Positions 24,081-34,799 of a DNA stretch of 64,000 nucleotides are shown here, piece by piece. The first letter of the stretch is position 1, and each line of letters begins with the position of its first letter. The notes beneath the pieces are model-generated. The model was not told the DNA's origin. It worked only from the letters and a program-made list of their open reading frames with translations, and made no database searches. Origin of the DNA: Tamarix chinensis (lineage: Eukaryota; Streptophyta; Magnoliopsida; Caryophyllales; Tamaricaceae); NCBI GenBank assembly GCA_030549775.1, contig CM060178.1, positions 68,686,896 to 68,750,895 on the forward strand, given 5' to 3'. A program made the position numbers and the translations under genes.

Positions 24081-24394
24081 AATAATTGAATTTATAAAAT
24101 AATAGGATGTAATATTTATGATAATAAATTTATTTAATAATTTAATTTAATATAATTAAATATATGGGCTTAAAAAGGATAATTTTAGTAAAATATTGGT
24201 TTGACAAGTTATTTAAATAAAAATAGTATGATAAATAACAAAATATTTATTTTTCATTTATTAAATACTCCTATCCAAATTTATATACTCAAAAATCCAT
24301 AAAACAATCAAACTAAATAATTATAAAAGATAGTTTATTTTAAATAAAAGTTATTTATTAAATTATAGGTTTTCTAAATTTTTGGGGGATTACA

Positions 24395-24936
24395 TCAGCC
24401 TACTGGTTCAGTTGTTTTCTGCTAAGATCATTGTTAATTGTTGTTCTTCTTTTAGGCATTTTATGTTAATAGCTCCATGAAATTATAACATCTAAATTAT
24501 GATTTCAATCTTGTTTATTCTACAGTTAATAATAATTGTAAAGATGATATTTGGGATTTGAATTGGTTAAGTTTAGTGTTATCTCTAAACATCCAATTGG
24601 TGGCTTTTATGCTTTATCTCTTGGAAACACATAATTTAGATAATAACAGATTTTACTTGTGTTTTTTGTTATCACTTAGAGACATCCAATTGGTTATTTA
24701 TGGAATTAATCTATGATTTTTGATATCACTTGGTAATTAATAAATATGGAATATGATTTCGTTCGAGCATTTTTCTCTAACTCTCGAGGAAGTTGACCGG
24801 GAATTAGCATATGGGTTGCCCTGTGGTTTATATTTTCACTCAATACCTATTCCCTTCTCTATTAGGATGCGGTTGTTAAGGGATATGCGCATATCTTTGA
24901 TGGTATAATTATACTGTGGTAGGTCAACATATCATC
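24395..24936 (+). repeat. Family-Y 3' LTR, part 2
   Basis: Aligns with the 5' LTR at about 13490-14040, for example AATTAATAAATATGGAATA-like stretches and GTGGTAGGT. Ends at the second family-X insertion. Confidence 0.8.
24932..24936. repeat. Target-site duplication TCATC, left
   Basis: Identical to 28702-28706. Removing the insertion and one copy restores continuity with the 5' LTR around 14030-14060. Confidence 0.85.
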
Positions 24937-25659
24937 CGTAACACCTCCAAAATTTACACATTTTTTTTTTTAAAAACAATACTTATAAATCAAAACCGCA
25001 AATTCTAGGGATGCTACCGCCACACTTAGTACCAGACCAGTTCACTCCTACCGTTCGGGTACCAAGTGCTAAGGCTAAGAGAGCATTACATATAACATGA
25101 TTAGTAATCCAAATTTATAAATACGAAAAATCAGAGTATACATAAGTCTTTACACAAACCAAAATACGAGAGTTAGTTTTTCAAGGAAAAGAGATAACTA
25201 CAATAATAAAATTGTTTCCGAAGTGATAATCATGAATAAAGTAAATAGGAATAATAATATCATATGGAAAGCCGGCCATGTCACTCCGGGAAATGATCCA
25301 ACCCAAACATCACTTGGCCCCTCCTGATGTCCCATAGACAACAATAGCATCGAAATAAACTTCTCCTACCTGCAGCAGGTTAGACGGGTCTTCTACTCGT
25401 AGGAATGAACAACACCTATGAAATGGGTGATCAGTATGCTACGTACTGAGTAAGGTAACCGAGCACTAAGGCTAGCATACATAATTCACACAACCAATGC
25501 ATAATAATAAAGGAGCATAGAATTTAATCATAATAACACAAGATAAAATAAAAGCTCAGGTGAAATACCATGATTCAATACAAATCAGATTATTTACTTC
25601 ATCAAGCCTTTATCGAATTTATTTTCACACTATGCTCTTTATCAAGTCCATACGAGTAC

Positions 25660-25830
25660 GGGAACCCCACTATTTTTGCTGATGGATCGGTCGCGAGGGT
25701 ACATGCCCTGCCACTATTTTAGCCAGTGGATCAGTTGCGAGGGTAACATACCCTGCCACTATTTTAGCCTGTGGATCGGTCACAAGGGTAACATACCCTG
25801 CCACTATTATATGTCGGTGGATCAGTCTGG
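25660..25830 (+). repeat. Family-X motif array, four copies
   Basis: Copies near 25664, 25709, 25755 and 25799, about 45 bp apart, separated by GAGGGTAACATACCCTGC. That spacer itself contains the inverted repeat GGGTA...TACCC. Confidence 0.85.
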
Positions 25831-25989
25831 GCCCGGCTCAACATCTTCCACTTTACGTATTTAATATTTTAATTATCTTATTCAAAAGCTCATTCCAAGA
25901 CATGCAAGACTGACTTCTATCATGCTTACTCTTCAACTCAGGTCAACACTCCAACCCTAGTTAACCACCACCCCTATAGTTAAACATGA

Positions 25990-26270
25990 CACACCCTAAG
26001 GCCCATGCAAATCCTAGCTCCCATGCAAACCCTAAACCACCATGCAAAACCCCAATACCATCATGCAAACATTAATACCACCATTCAACCACTACTCCAT
26101 GCAAAACCCTACTACTCCATGCAAAACCCTAACACCATGCAACTCCATGCAACTCTATGCAAGACCCTACACCATACAACTCCATGCAAGACCCTAACAC
26201 CATGCAACTCCATGCAAAACCCTAACACCGTGCAACTCCATGCAAAACCCTAACTCCATGCGACTCCCCA
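25990..26270 (+). repeat. CATGCAAAACCCTAAC tandem repeats
   Basis: About fifteen degenerate copies of CCATGCAAAACCCTAACAC or the shorter CCATGCAACT. Related words occur at 7290-7370 and 52740-52830 in other family-X copies, so this is an LTR microsatellite-like region expanded here. Confidence 0.85.
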
Positions 26271-26769
26271 TCATTATTTTACAACCCCATCATGCATGTC
26301 TCAAGGCCACATCATACCATAATAATAACACATTTATACACATCATTCTCATGCTACAATTATTTACAAAAAACACACCTCAAATTCCATATCATGTTGC
26401 ATTCATAATAGCTATACAATATACACATGAAATATACAATAAATCATATCACATGGCATACATGGCATATAAATCACATATTGCACAAATGGCCTTAGCA
26501 CCCCTTACCTAAAATGTCACGGGTCTTGGAACACGCTCCTATACCTCTTGAGGGCTTTGACTGGACTCACCTATTATGGGAAAAATACTAGAATTAGGTT
26601 TCCTCCTAAAAATACTATTAGATACTAACTTATCCTAAGACTAGGTTTTTAATTAAAATAATACTATACTAAAATTAACTATACAAAATACTACTAAAAA
26701 TACTAATGTAATTTAAAACGAAAGGTGATATAATGGTTTCTACCCTTCACCAAAATAATGTTGGTAAAG

Positions 26770-26846
<77 letters not shown>
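26770..26846. repeat. (AAT)n microsatellite
   Basis: About 25 uninterrupted triplets in copy B. The corresponding position of copy C (54100-54560) is also AAT-rich. Confidence 0.97.
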
Positions 26847-26847
<1 letters not shown>

Positions 26848-27329
26848 TAAATCTTAAAATTACAAGGTGGCTTTAGAACCTACCCAAATAATAAAAATAT
26901 TGTTCAATAATAGTAAAAATAGTATTAATAATATATATACTTATAATAATATTAAATTAGTAAAGATAATAACCATAATAATATTACTAATATTAAAATA
27001 GTAATAATAGAAATAAAAACACAAGGGTGTGAAACCTAATTAAAAAATTTAGGTTTCAGCCCTCCTAAAATAATTACAATAAAAATAAAAATAATATAAT
27101 TATACTAATAATAATATTATTAATAATAGTATTAATAATTATAATAAACTTATAATAATTCATATGAATTCCCAAAATTTGAAACTAATAATCCAATTAG
27201 CTCAAGAATAATCTCAACCCTGCCAATAAAATTTATCAAATGTGTTACAGTTGATAACAATAATAATAATGATAATAATAATTATAATCGAATAACAATA
27301 AAAATTAGAATAAAATTCAATAAATAGAA

Positions 27330-28400
27330 AGGAAGGGCTGAGAGGGTCTAGGGTTTCACCTTGAGTCGACGGGGATGGGTGGCACTCGGAAAAGGAGTCT
27401 AATAGGGAAAATGATGAAGAAAAAGAGGGAAAGAGAAAGGGAAAAGAGAAAATAAGGTTATGGTTAGATGGAGGAGAATTAGAAGAAGTTTTTGGGTGGT
27501 GCATAAGGCAATAGAAGTGGCATATGTGGTGGTGGATGGCGGCTTAAAGGTTGCAGGACAAAATTTTTGTGAGATGGGCAAGGGATTTCACACGGCTATG
27601 GTGGTTCGTGCGAGAAGAATCGAAGGAGGTGGAGAGCTTAGTTATCTAGAGTGAAATGCAAGAAAGAATTTGGGAGGAAGAGGTGGCAACAACGTTGGCT
27701 AACGGTGGAAAATGACGTGTCTGAAGTCACGGTGGCGCACAGGTTTGCACTTAGGGTTTCGGGAAAAAAATCTTGAAATCATACTACAGGAGGGGTATTT
27801 ATAACATTAGAGGGTAGGGTCGAGTTCTAGAAGTTGGCAGGAGGTCAATGCCGATGATTTATTGGGGTAATTGTAGCGTTGATCGGTCAGCATGATTTCA
27901 AATCATGCCCAACCTTCAGGAGAGAAAATGGAGAGATCGTGCGGGAGAAAAGGGAAGTGGGGTAGTTCATGCTGGAGTATACGTCGAGGGAAAGAGAAAG
28001 AGAGGGAGAAAGGCCGGTCATGTCACGCGTGGCCGATGGCACCATTTTCAGCCCTCGAAGCTACAGGTGGATGATACCGGAGGAAGGAGGAAGAAGAAGA
28101 AGGTGGGCCGGGTAGTTGAGGGAAAAAGAAAGGAAAGAAAAAGGGGATGAACCAAGCTGGTCAGCTGGGATTAAGTTTTCGTTAATGGAACGTGGCGTTC
28201 CAGGGCAATAACGAATAAAACGCGGCGTCTAAAGAAGGAAAAAGAAGGAGCAGCGCAGGGTCGCGGAAGGAAAGAGGATTTGGGTCGCATTCAGGCCCAA
28301 TCCGGCGAGAGAAAAGAAAAAGGAAAAGAAAAAAAAAAGAAAAAGAAGGAAAAGAAAGAAAAAGGAGGAAAGAAAAAAGAAAAAGGAAAAAGGAAAATTT
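27330..28400 (+). repeat. GC-rich, purine-strand-biased LTR segment
   Basis: Same relative position and bias as in copy A, ending in an A/G tract at about 28310-28400. No gene supported. Confidence 0.55.
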
Positions 28401-28701
28401 AAGTGATTTGGGTTTAAATAAATAAATTAGAATATTTTGGGTAATTAGAATAAAATATTTAATTAAAATAATATTAAATTTCCTTTTAAAAATAATTTAG
28501 GGTTTTTAAAAATATTTCTCCTAAATCCCTCTTTAATTAGCAAAAAGCCTAATTTTTCCTTTATAAAAATATTTATAAATTATTATTAATTTACCCTAAA
28601 TAAATCCTTCCTATTCCAAATAAAATAAATAAATGAATTTATTCCCTCATAAATCCTTATTTAATTATATTTCCTAAAATAAATATTTTTGGGGCATTTT
28701 A

Positions 28702-29625
28702 TCATCGGTGTCCAGCTTGGATGGGTAAGGTATCCTAGTAGTCACTTCATATTCTCAATTGCTTAGGCGAGTGTGGTATCCCAACTTTCTAGCCCTCGAG
28801 ATGGAGGCAGTAAAGGTTAGTAAGTGATCTATCCTAGTATAAGCCTCCTTGATTTACTTTGACCATGTATGGTGGGTGTGGTATCCTAATTTGTGTTATT
28901 CGTCATGGCATATGCACTCGATGTGTGGTGGGTATGGTATCCTCAGAAAAAATTTCCTTTAATGTATCCTAACACTTTTTGGTGGGTATGGTATCCTATT
29001 GTAATTATATGTTGTTATGACTTTTATTCATGGTGGAGAACTAGGTGTAGCTGGATAAATTATTTTAATAATTAAAAATTATGTGATCATTAAATGAAGA
29101 TTTATAATATGGTTTACATTATGTGGATTGTGATGCATCTACCGTATTACTATTCTTCCATAATTTCCATGCTTACATGCCTTGTTGTATTACTACCATG
29201 AGTCTAATTGTTAATTTATATTAGTCTATTTATCTCCATGCTACTATGCAACTTTAATGTGCAACATAAGTCTTACCATATATTTAGCTAATCTATTTTA
29301 CTAGTACTTCAATATACTAATACTATACTTGTGTGATCACCATGATGATCTGGCTTTTGATCCAGGGAGTAGTGGAAAATTTGTAGAAGTACAATTCTTA
29401 GTTAGAGTATGCAGAGGGTGATGAGGTTCAATATTTGGTTATTGCTTGAGATTATAAAGTTATATCTATGCTTATGAGTTAGGCTAACAAGATAGAGGTG
29501 TTTTGTCCACTATGTTAGAAAGATTTTGTTCTTCCGGATATTTAAACTCTTTGCTTTGATTTCTTGTATTTCAATTTTGTAAACTCTCATACTCTTCCGA
29601 TATTTATTATTGTCCTCATTTTTGC

Positions 29626-29668
<43 letters not shown>

Positions 29669-29847
29669 TTCTGAGCATTTATATTTTCATTTATTGTTTC
29701 ATTTTGCCTGGTATTAGGCATGAGTTAGGTGACGATCATATGTTTCTTATAGTTGATGTTGTAGTAGCATTCTCCAATTTTGCTTGTCAAATGTTTCTGC
29801 ATTGTCTTCTAAATAAAGTTTTCTAGTTCGTAAATTGGAGGTGTTAG
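28702..29847 (+). repeat. Family-Y 3' LTR, part 3
   Basis: Starts with the right copy of TCATC. It aligns with the 5' LTR from about 14050 to its end near 15168, for example the GGGTGTGGTATCC words and the final GTAAATTGGAGGTGTTA. An (AAT)n run lies at 29627-29669. Confidence 0.85.
29627..29669. repeat. (AAT)n microsatellite
   Basis: About 14 triplets. The 5' LTR has only a short AT stretch at the equivalent place, so the expansion came after insertion. Confidence 0.95.
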
Positions 29848-30240
29848 AGCAGTAGACCGTACTCAGCTATGCCACGTTGGTGCACTAGACCATACACAAT
29901 TGTGCCTTATCCAAACATGTGGTTTTTCATCATCTTTTCAACTCCTTAGCTTTTCTCCTCTTCCTTTATGCATGCGAGAATGGTTCATCTTCCTTCAATG
30001 CATTCCATGGATAACCCTTGCTCTAAATCTTTATTCAACTTTCTTGGTTTTGTATATATTTGTACAAGTCCCTAAAAAAGAAATACCAAGAGAGTAGTAT
30101 CTAGAATAAGAGATAAAGAATACCATAAAATTCATGAATTATATGAAACTAGTCATAAAATGAAGGTAAAACAGGTTAAAATGTAGAAAATAATTAATTT
30201 ATCACTAACCAACAAAGACCAAGTTGATCTTTATAATTAA
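29848..30240 (-). mobile_element. Athila-type LTR, probable second part
   Basis: Non-coding. CT-rich words at 29930-29970, ACAAGTCCCTAAAAAAG near 30063 and a following A-rich stretch resemble the Athila LTR start read on the minus strand. Position, directly after the family-Y element, fits a continuation of 10562-11698. Not proven. Confidence 0.4.
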
Positions 30241-31817
30241 TTCCATTTATTATAGGTGGATGAGAAAGGGGATACTATGGGAGAGGGGAAATTTATTCAT
30301 GACCATAGGTAATCATTCTAGCAAATTTGGAAGTGTGGGGAATAAATAATCCATCTAAACAAATAAGAGGTTAAAGAATGGATAAAAAAATAATAGGTGT
30401 TCATTTCTAGCCCTGATAGAGAGTGGATGACCATCTAAGCTTAATACAATACTAAAAATAGGAGTGCATTAAAAAAATCTATTGTTAAAAAATTCAATCT
30501 AGAATCTAAAAATTTTGATATAGGAATTTCGGTTATGATGGAAACAGATATCTAAATATATTTTCAATCAAAATATTTAAACCAATATAATATTTAAAAT
30601 TTTAATATATTGTGTTGTATTTTGAGTATATCGTAATGTATTTTTAAAAAATATTAGATCATAATCAAATGTATAAAAATATTATATATTTTATTAATAC
30701 ATATTAGAGCATATTATACTATATTTTTAATATATCATACTATATTATATAGTTTATTATATTGTATTACCTCCTTATAAAAAAAGTCATTTCAATAATT
30801 TGCACACCTCTTTATAAATTAAAAAATATATTCTTAGAATTTTTATGTATATTTTTTATTAAAAAATAAAAAATTATCTAATACATAGATAATGAAAAAA
30901 ATATAAAGGTAAAAATAAAAAAATATTTTAAATTTTTTAAAGTGACTTTGTTTTATACAAAAAAATAGTATTAGAATAACTTGATTTTTTATATGGATCA
31001 TAAAAAAGGAAGGCATTAGAACAATTTGTGTACTCCTGAAATTTTACTTACAATCTTCTCTAAACTATAATAAAATAGTTAATACATAGATAATAAAGGA
31101 AACAAAAAGTGAGAGCATAAGTGAAAAATAAATTTAAACTTTTGTAAAATTTATACAAGAACTTAGTGACATAATAATTTACTTTTTGATTCAAAATGAG
31201 TATATTATACTATATTGTAATATTTTTTCCAAAATAAATGTATATACTTATAAGTAGTAGTATAATCAAATATTTTAAATATATCAGATAATCCAACTTA
31301 ATTTTTTAAATATTCAATCCAAGTTAAATATACATACATATGAAATATATCCCTAATTCACTATCGGTAGATATTGATTTTTGATAGTGAATTTTACACA
31401 TTCCCAATTAAAATGATTTAATTATTAAAGTATGTCTGGCAGCTACAAGATATTTGGTAAATAAAAATAGAAGTTTGGGAATTAAAGAGTGAGAATGAGA
31501 ATTAAGATGTAGAAATTTGTTTATTTAGTTCCATTACCATATTTTGTATTTGATGGGATTAATTTGAGAATAACTTGGGAATAAAAGTTTCCTCTATTTG
31601 GTACATGGGAATGAGATTGAAAATATAATCATAAATTTATAAAAATATCATTTTTATATTTATAATATTTATAGTTTTTTGTATATATATATATAACTAG
31701 TTATTATTATTTTTTTCCTTTATTCGACCTCGTTTTTCTCGTAATAGATTATATAACGTCATATTCGATCTGATCAGGTTAGATTCGATCTGATCCGATC
31801 AAATTAGACAATAGTAA

Positions 31818-31848
<31 letters not shown>

Positions 31849-32340
31849 ATTAAATAATATTTGCAATAATATTAATTATTATAATTATGATTATCTTTAT
31901 TATAATTATAATTATCATTATATTTTTAATTATAATAAAAATAATAATTATAATGATAATTATAATATAGTTATAACTGCCTGTTTAGTAAGTAAAAATG
32001 GGAGTTTGGAAATTAAAATTATTATAAAGATCATCATCATCATCATTATAATTAATATTATTAATATAATTTTATACACAATAATATAATGTTATTTTGA
32101 TATTTTCATCTTCTACTCTAATTTTCACCATTTTTGTACCAACCCCTCCTAGAAATAAATTAATGAAAATTAAAATTCTTAAATCTCATTTCCAATCTCA
32201 TTTTAATTCCCACTTCTTCAAAAAAAAAAAAACCTAAATCTCTTTCTAAATTTCTATTTCCACAATTCTATTTTCTATAACCAACCAAGCTGTAATTTGA
32301 TAGCGAGTAGTATGATGTAAATTGCACCTACATCGGTAAC
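30241..32340. other. AT-rich intergenic DNA
   Basis: No gene seen. It contains the left inverted AT-rich repeat (30590-30780), a (TTA)n run at 31820-31849, a CAT run at about 32027-32046, and two related stretches at about 31440-31475 and 31980-32015 (TTTGGTAAATAAAAAT against TTTAGTAAGTAAAAAT). These look like copies of a small decayed element. Confidence 0.6.
30590..30780 (-). repeat. Inverted AT-rich repeat, left copy
   Basis: Minus-strand sequence aligns over about 190 bp with 33975-34170, with shared words such as AATATAGTATAATATGCT and ATATTATATTGGTTT. Low complexity inflates similarity, but the order of words is kept. Confidence 0.55.
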
Positions 32341-32365
32341 GCGGATACGGATAGTTCCGTCTTCT

Positions 32366-32471
32366 GTGTTGAATTCAAGTGGTTCAGTTCAGGTTTTATC
32401 GACCCACCGCCGTAAGTTCCGAATCTTCCGTCCGCCGAAGCGGAGCCTGGTACTGCCTCGGTCCCATCACT
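32366..32471 (+). other. Probable 5' UTR exon of the CHCH-like gene
   Basis: A GC-richer stretch upstream of the gene with two candidate splice donors, CCGTAAGT at 32411 and CTGTAAGT at 32470. The transcription start is not visible and no clear TATA box was found; the left edge is arbitrary. Confidence 0.45.
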
Positions 32472-32760
32472 GTAAGTTAAAAATGCATCTTTGTCCCCGT
32501 CAGTCCCCTAGATTCATTGGGTTTTCTTGTTGTCTTTTGAATTTTCTTCCCCTTCCTATACACCTAAATAAAAGGCAAAAGAGGGAAGAATCCGAAGTCT
32601 TTGCATCTATCAGATGTTCATTTTCTGATTCAACTTTCAAGTGCATAATTTTGTGTGTCAAATTTTGATTGAATATGAATTCCTCCCTTGTACTATGAAT
32701 TCCTGTAAATCGAGACAGCATCAATTTACGATCTTCTTGCGAAGGTTCTGGGTTCCGCAG
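32472..32760 (+). other. Probable 5' UTR intron
   Basis: GTAAGT at 32472 to GGTTCCGCAG at 32760. The acceptor lies five bases before the start codon. A single intron just upstream of the ATG is common in plant genes. The alternative donor at 32412 would give a longer intron without changing the protein. Confidence 0.55.
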
Positions 32761-32765
32761 TTACA

Positions 32766-32954
32766 ATGGATATGAAGGCAGAGAATGGTGGCGCTGAAGC
32801 GAGGAAAATAATATCACCGTGTGATGTAGAGGCTCTAAAGAAATGTTTGGATGAGAACAAAGGGGATTATGTCAAGTGTCAAGCTCAGATTGAAGCATTC
32901 AAGGCTTCTTGTGCTCTCAAGAAGCCAAACTCTTCTTTTCAATCCGTAAACTGA
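32766..32954 (+). CDS. Small twin-cysteine (CHCH-like) protein
   Basis: A complete 62-residue frame in one exon, ATG at 32766 and TGA at 32952-32954. After an 18-residue polar leader it has the pattern C-x7-C-x10-C-x10-C: SPCDVEALKKC, then LDENKGDYVK, then CQAQIEAFKASC. Two cysteine pairs in helical, charged segments are the mark of CHCH proteins of the Cox19/Cox23/Cmc type, which are imported and oxidised by Mia40 in the mitochondrial intermembrane space and often help assemble cytochrome oxidase. The usual spacing is C-x9-C, so this is a variant. There is no signal peptide or membrane segment. Codon quality and lack of breaks contrast with all surrounding frames. A second in-frame Met is residue 3. 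Fold class is likely; the precise role is unknown. Confidence 0.85.
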   Translation: MDMKAENGGAEARKIISPCDVEALKKCLDENKGDYVKCQAQIEAFKASCALKKPNSSFQSVN

Positions 32955-33037
32955 TATAAAAACATGGTATTTCTGGTTCAACTCACATCGTTTTTGTGAT
33001 GGTGATTGATTTTTTTTATATGGATAATGCATCGAGA

Positions 33038-33043
33038 AATAAA
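33038..33043 (+). terminator. Candidate poly(A) signal
   Basis: AATAAA 84 bases after the stop codon of the CHCH-like gene, in a T-rich setting typical of plant 3' UTRs. Confidence 0.5.
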
Positions 33044-33974
33044 ATTTCCATCTTCACTAATCACATTGGAAGAGAAAGTCCTGTTGTGTTGGTGATTCTC
33101 TTGATTGTCGAGTTTCTCCCTGTTTTGGTGTAAACTATTTGTTTATCAATTTGCTATAGAATGCTTGAGGGATGAAGGAATCCACTGTCTACAATTATGC
33201 TCTTGGTTATTTGCACTAAATAGGCGGAACGTGTTTGTTAAGCAATTTTTGAAAAATTCTTAGAGGCCATTTGTGGCAATGGAATATGAGATTGGGAACG
33301 ACCGTCGGAGGCTGAATTTCATATCTTCCCTGTTTGTGGAAACAAATCGGGTGGTGGCAAATTGAGAAGGGGAATGGCAAATAGAGATCTTTTATTCCCA
33401 ACGATCTATTAACACGGGCTTGATGCATTTCCAAATTGTAGAGTGGTTTCTTATGGTGTTTTGCTTGATTGGTCGTGATTTGGAATGGTATGAGTTTCGA
33501 TGTTGATAGACAACTTACAGATAAATTAGTTTATGTTAATCGGATAATGCATCAGTTTGAATTTTTGGTTAGAAATTATGTATAAGAAGCTGGGGATGTA
33601 AGAGGCATATTTTAAGACAAGGTGTAGAAGAGTTATGAATGTGTTTAATTTGAATCACTCAAATAAACACAAACTGCAGTTTTTGTGTTTATCATTTATT
33701 CAAGAGGGTTTGTTTCTTCTAATCACTGGAAAGAATTGTTGTTCCTAATTCAATCACTGAAATGAGAAAGAAAATTCACGGAAAGAATTTAAATTGAACT
33801 TGATGTTGGATTGGATATCTATTTTGTATCTCTTGAAATGGATTAGATATCTAGAAAAATCACATCAAATACTAGATATATCCTATTATAATATTGCGGG
33901 TACATTGGAAATATTCGATTATACTAATATTTATAATTAGATACATGTATTTAAAAAAAACAAAAAAAAAACCC
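33044..33974. other. Downstream flank without a gene
   Basis: Mixed composition. Possible extended 3' UTR up to about 33180; beyond that no coding or repeat structure is recognised. An A-rich run lies at 33951-33970. Confidence 0.5.
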
Positions 33975-34170
33975 ATAACAATACAGTATAATATAGTATA
34001 ATACACTAAAAATATAATATATAATATGCTTTAATATGAATTATTATAGTATAATATACTTTTATATATCCGAATATAGTATAATATTTTTAAAATATCA
34101 TATAATATACACCAAATATAGTACAATACATTAGAAAATTATATATTATACTGGTTTTAGATAATCTGGT
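33975..34170 (+). repeat. Inverted AT-rich repeat, right copy
   Basis: Counterpart of 30590-30780 on the other strand; TATAATATAGTATAATAC words. With the left copy it brackets the only gene of the window. Confidence 0.55.
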
Positions 34171-34549
34171 CCAAAACTAGATCAAATATCCTCTCCATTT
34201 GTAATCAAATTTTTTCATATAGGAATTTTTTGCATAATCCTAGATGGGATAATAGACATGAAAATCATCCCTAAGGTATTTGTAGGATTTAGCCTTTAAG
34301 CTCGACAAGGAAAAAAAAAAGATATCTAGAAGATAACATATCACAGGTTGATAGCTTATCTTTTTAGAAAATGCTTGTAGCTAATTAAAGGCTACTTGCT
34401 AGACTGAATTTATCTCATATGAAATAAAATAGGAAAATATTACCTTCTCAAATCTAAATCAAATCTTGGCCAAATAAAATAGTCTAGCAAGATTTTAATT
34501 AAACAAAAATAAACTAGGGAAAAATTGCAAGGAAAAATCGTTCACCTCT
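34171..34549. other. AT-rich flank of the LINE
   Basis: No gene seen; unknown non-coding sequence. Confidence 0.5.
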
Positions 34550-34564
34550 ACATCGTGTGTACCT
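34550..34564. repeat. LINE target-site duplication, left
   Basis: ACATCGTGTGTACCT; matches 40505-40519 with one difference (G against A at the sixth base). Confidence 0.85.
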
Positions 34565-34799
34565 ACCACCAATGCTGAACACCATCAGCCACCCTATCTC
34601 CATCCCCTTAAGAACTGGTTACCATCCATCATCCAAACCCACATTTCCACAAACCATCATCAAACCCCCCCTTTCCCTACAGAGCAAGGGTTCATCCATC
34701 AGTAAATATTCTCAATTCACAAAACACCTTTAAGAACAAAGGTCCCTATCGGCCATATAGTTTCCATTATCATCCAAAAAAGGCGTAGCCAATAAGCAT

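Larger units (their letters stand above)
19522..24394 (+). mobile_element. Family-X solo LTR, copy A
   Basis: 4873 bp from TGTAACACCCCC to GGGGGATTACA, with no internal coding region or second LTR, so a solo LTR. The conserved start block (TAGTACCAGA ... AGTACCAAGTGCTAAGGCT) is at 19625-19675. Then follow the motif array (20205-20650), an AATTACC tandem region (21290-22130), a GC-rich and purine-rich 3' part (22850-24075) and an AT-rich tail. It interrupts the family-Y 3' LTR. Flanking 5-mers TTAAT and TCAGC do not match, so no target duplication is visible; a small deletion or recombination may have removed it. Confidence 0.85.
24937..28701 (+). mobile_element. Family-X solo LTR, copy B
   Basis: 3765 bp from CGTAACACCTCC (first T changed to C) to GGGGCATTTTA, flanked by TCATC on both sides. 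It carries the start block at 25019-25075, a motif array at 25660-25830, CATGCAAAACCCTAAC-type repeats at 25990-26270, the GGAACACGCTCC block near 26530, an (AAT)n run and the GC-rich, purine-rich segment near the 3' end. No coding region and no second LTR. Inserted in the family-Y 3' LTR, so younger than that element. Confidence 0.9.
11699..29847 (+). mobile_element. Family-Y Ty3/gypsy chromovirus with nested insertions
   Basis: The element runs from a TGTGATACCCC start at 11699 to a GGTGTTA end near 29847. In order it has: 5' LTR, initiator-Met-type primer site, gag, tail of RT, RNase H, integrase, chromodomain, polypurine tract and 3' LTR. The 3' LTR contains two inserted family-X LTRs. 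The sequence just before the 3' LTR (GAGGATGAAATC, then TTAAGAGGGTAG) and the C-terminal chromodomain point to the Tekay/Del branch of chromoviruses. Protease and most of RT are deleted, and frames have many stops, so it is dead and would need a helper. I find no matching 5-bp target duplication at its outer ends. Confidence 0.85.

Noticed and set aside
11694..29852. A possible 5-bp duplication around the family-Y element
   Set aside because: AAAAT before the 5' LTR is not repeated after the 3' LTR end (GAGCA or nearby); none can be claimed.
32366..32668. A 100-residue open frame upstream of the CHCH-like gene
   Set aside because: It crosses both candidate splice donors and has no recognisable domain; it fits better as 5' UTR exon plus intron.
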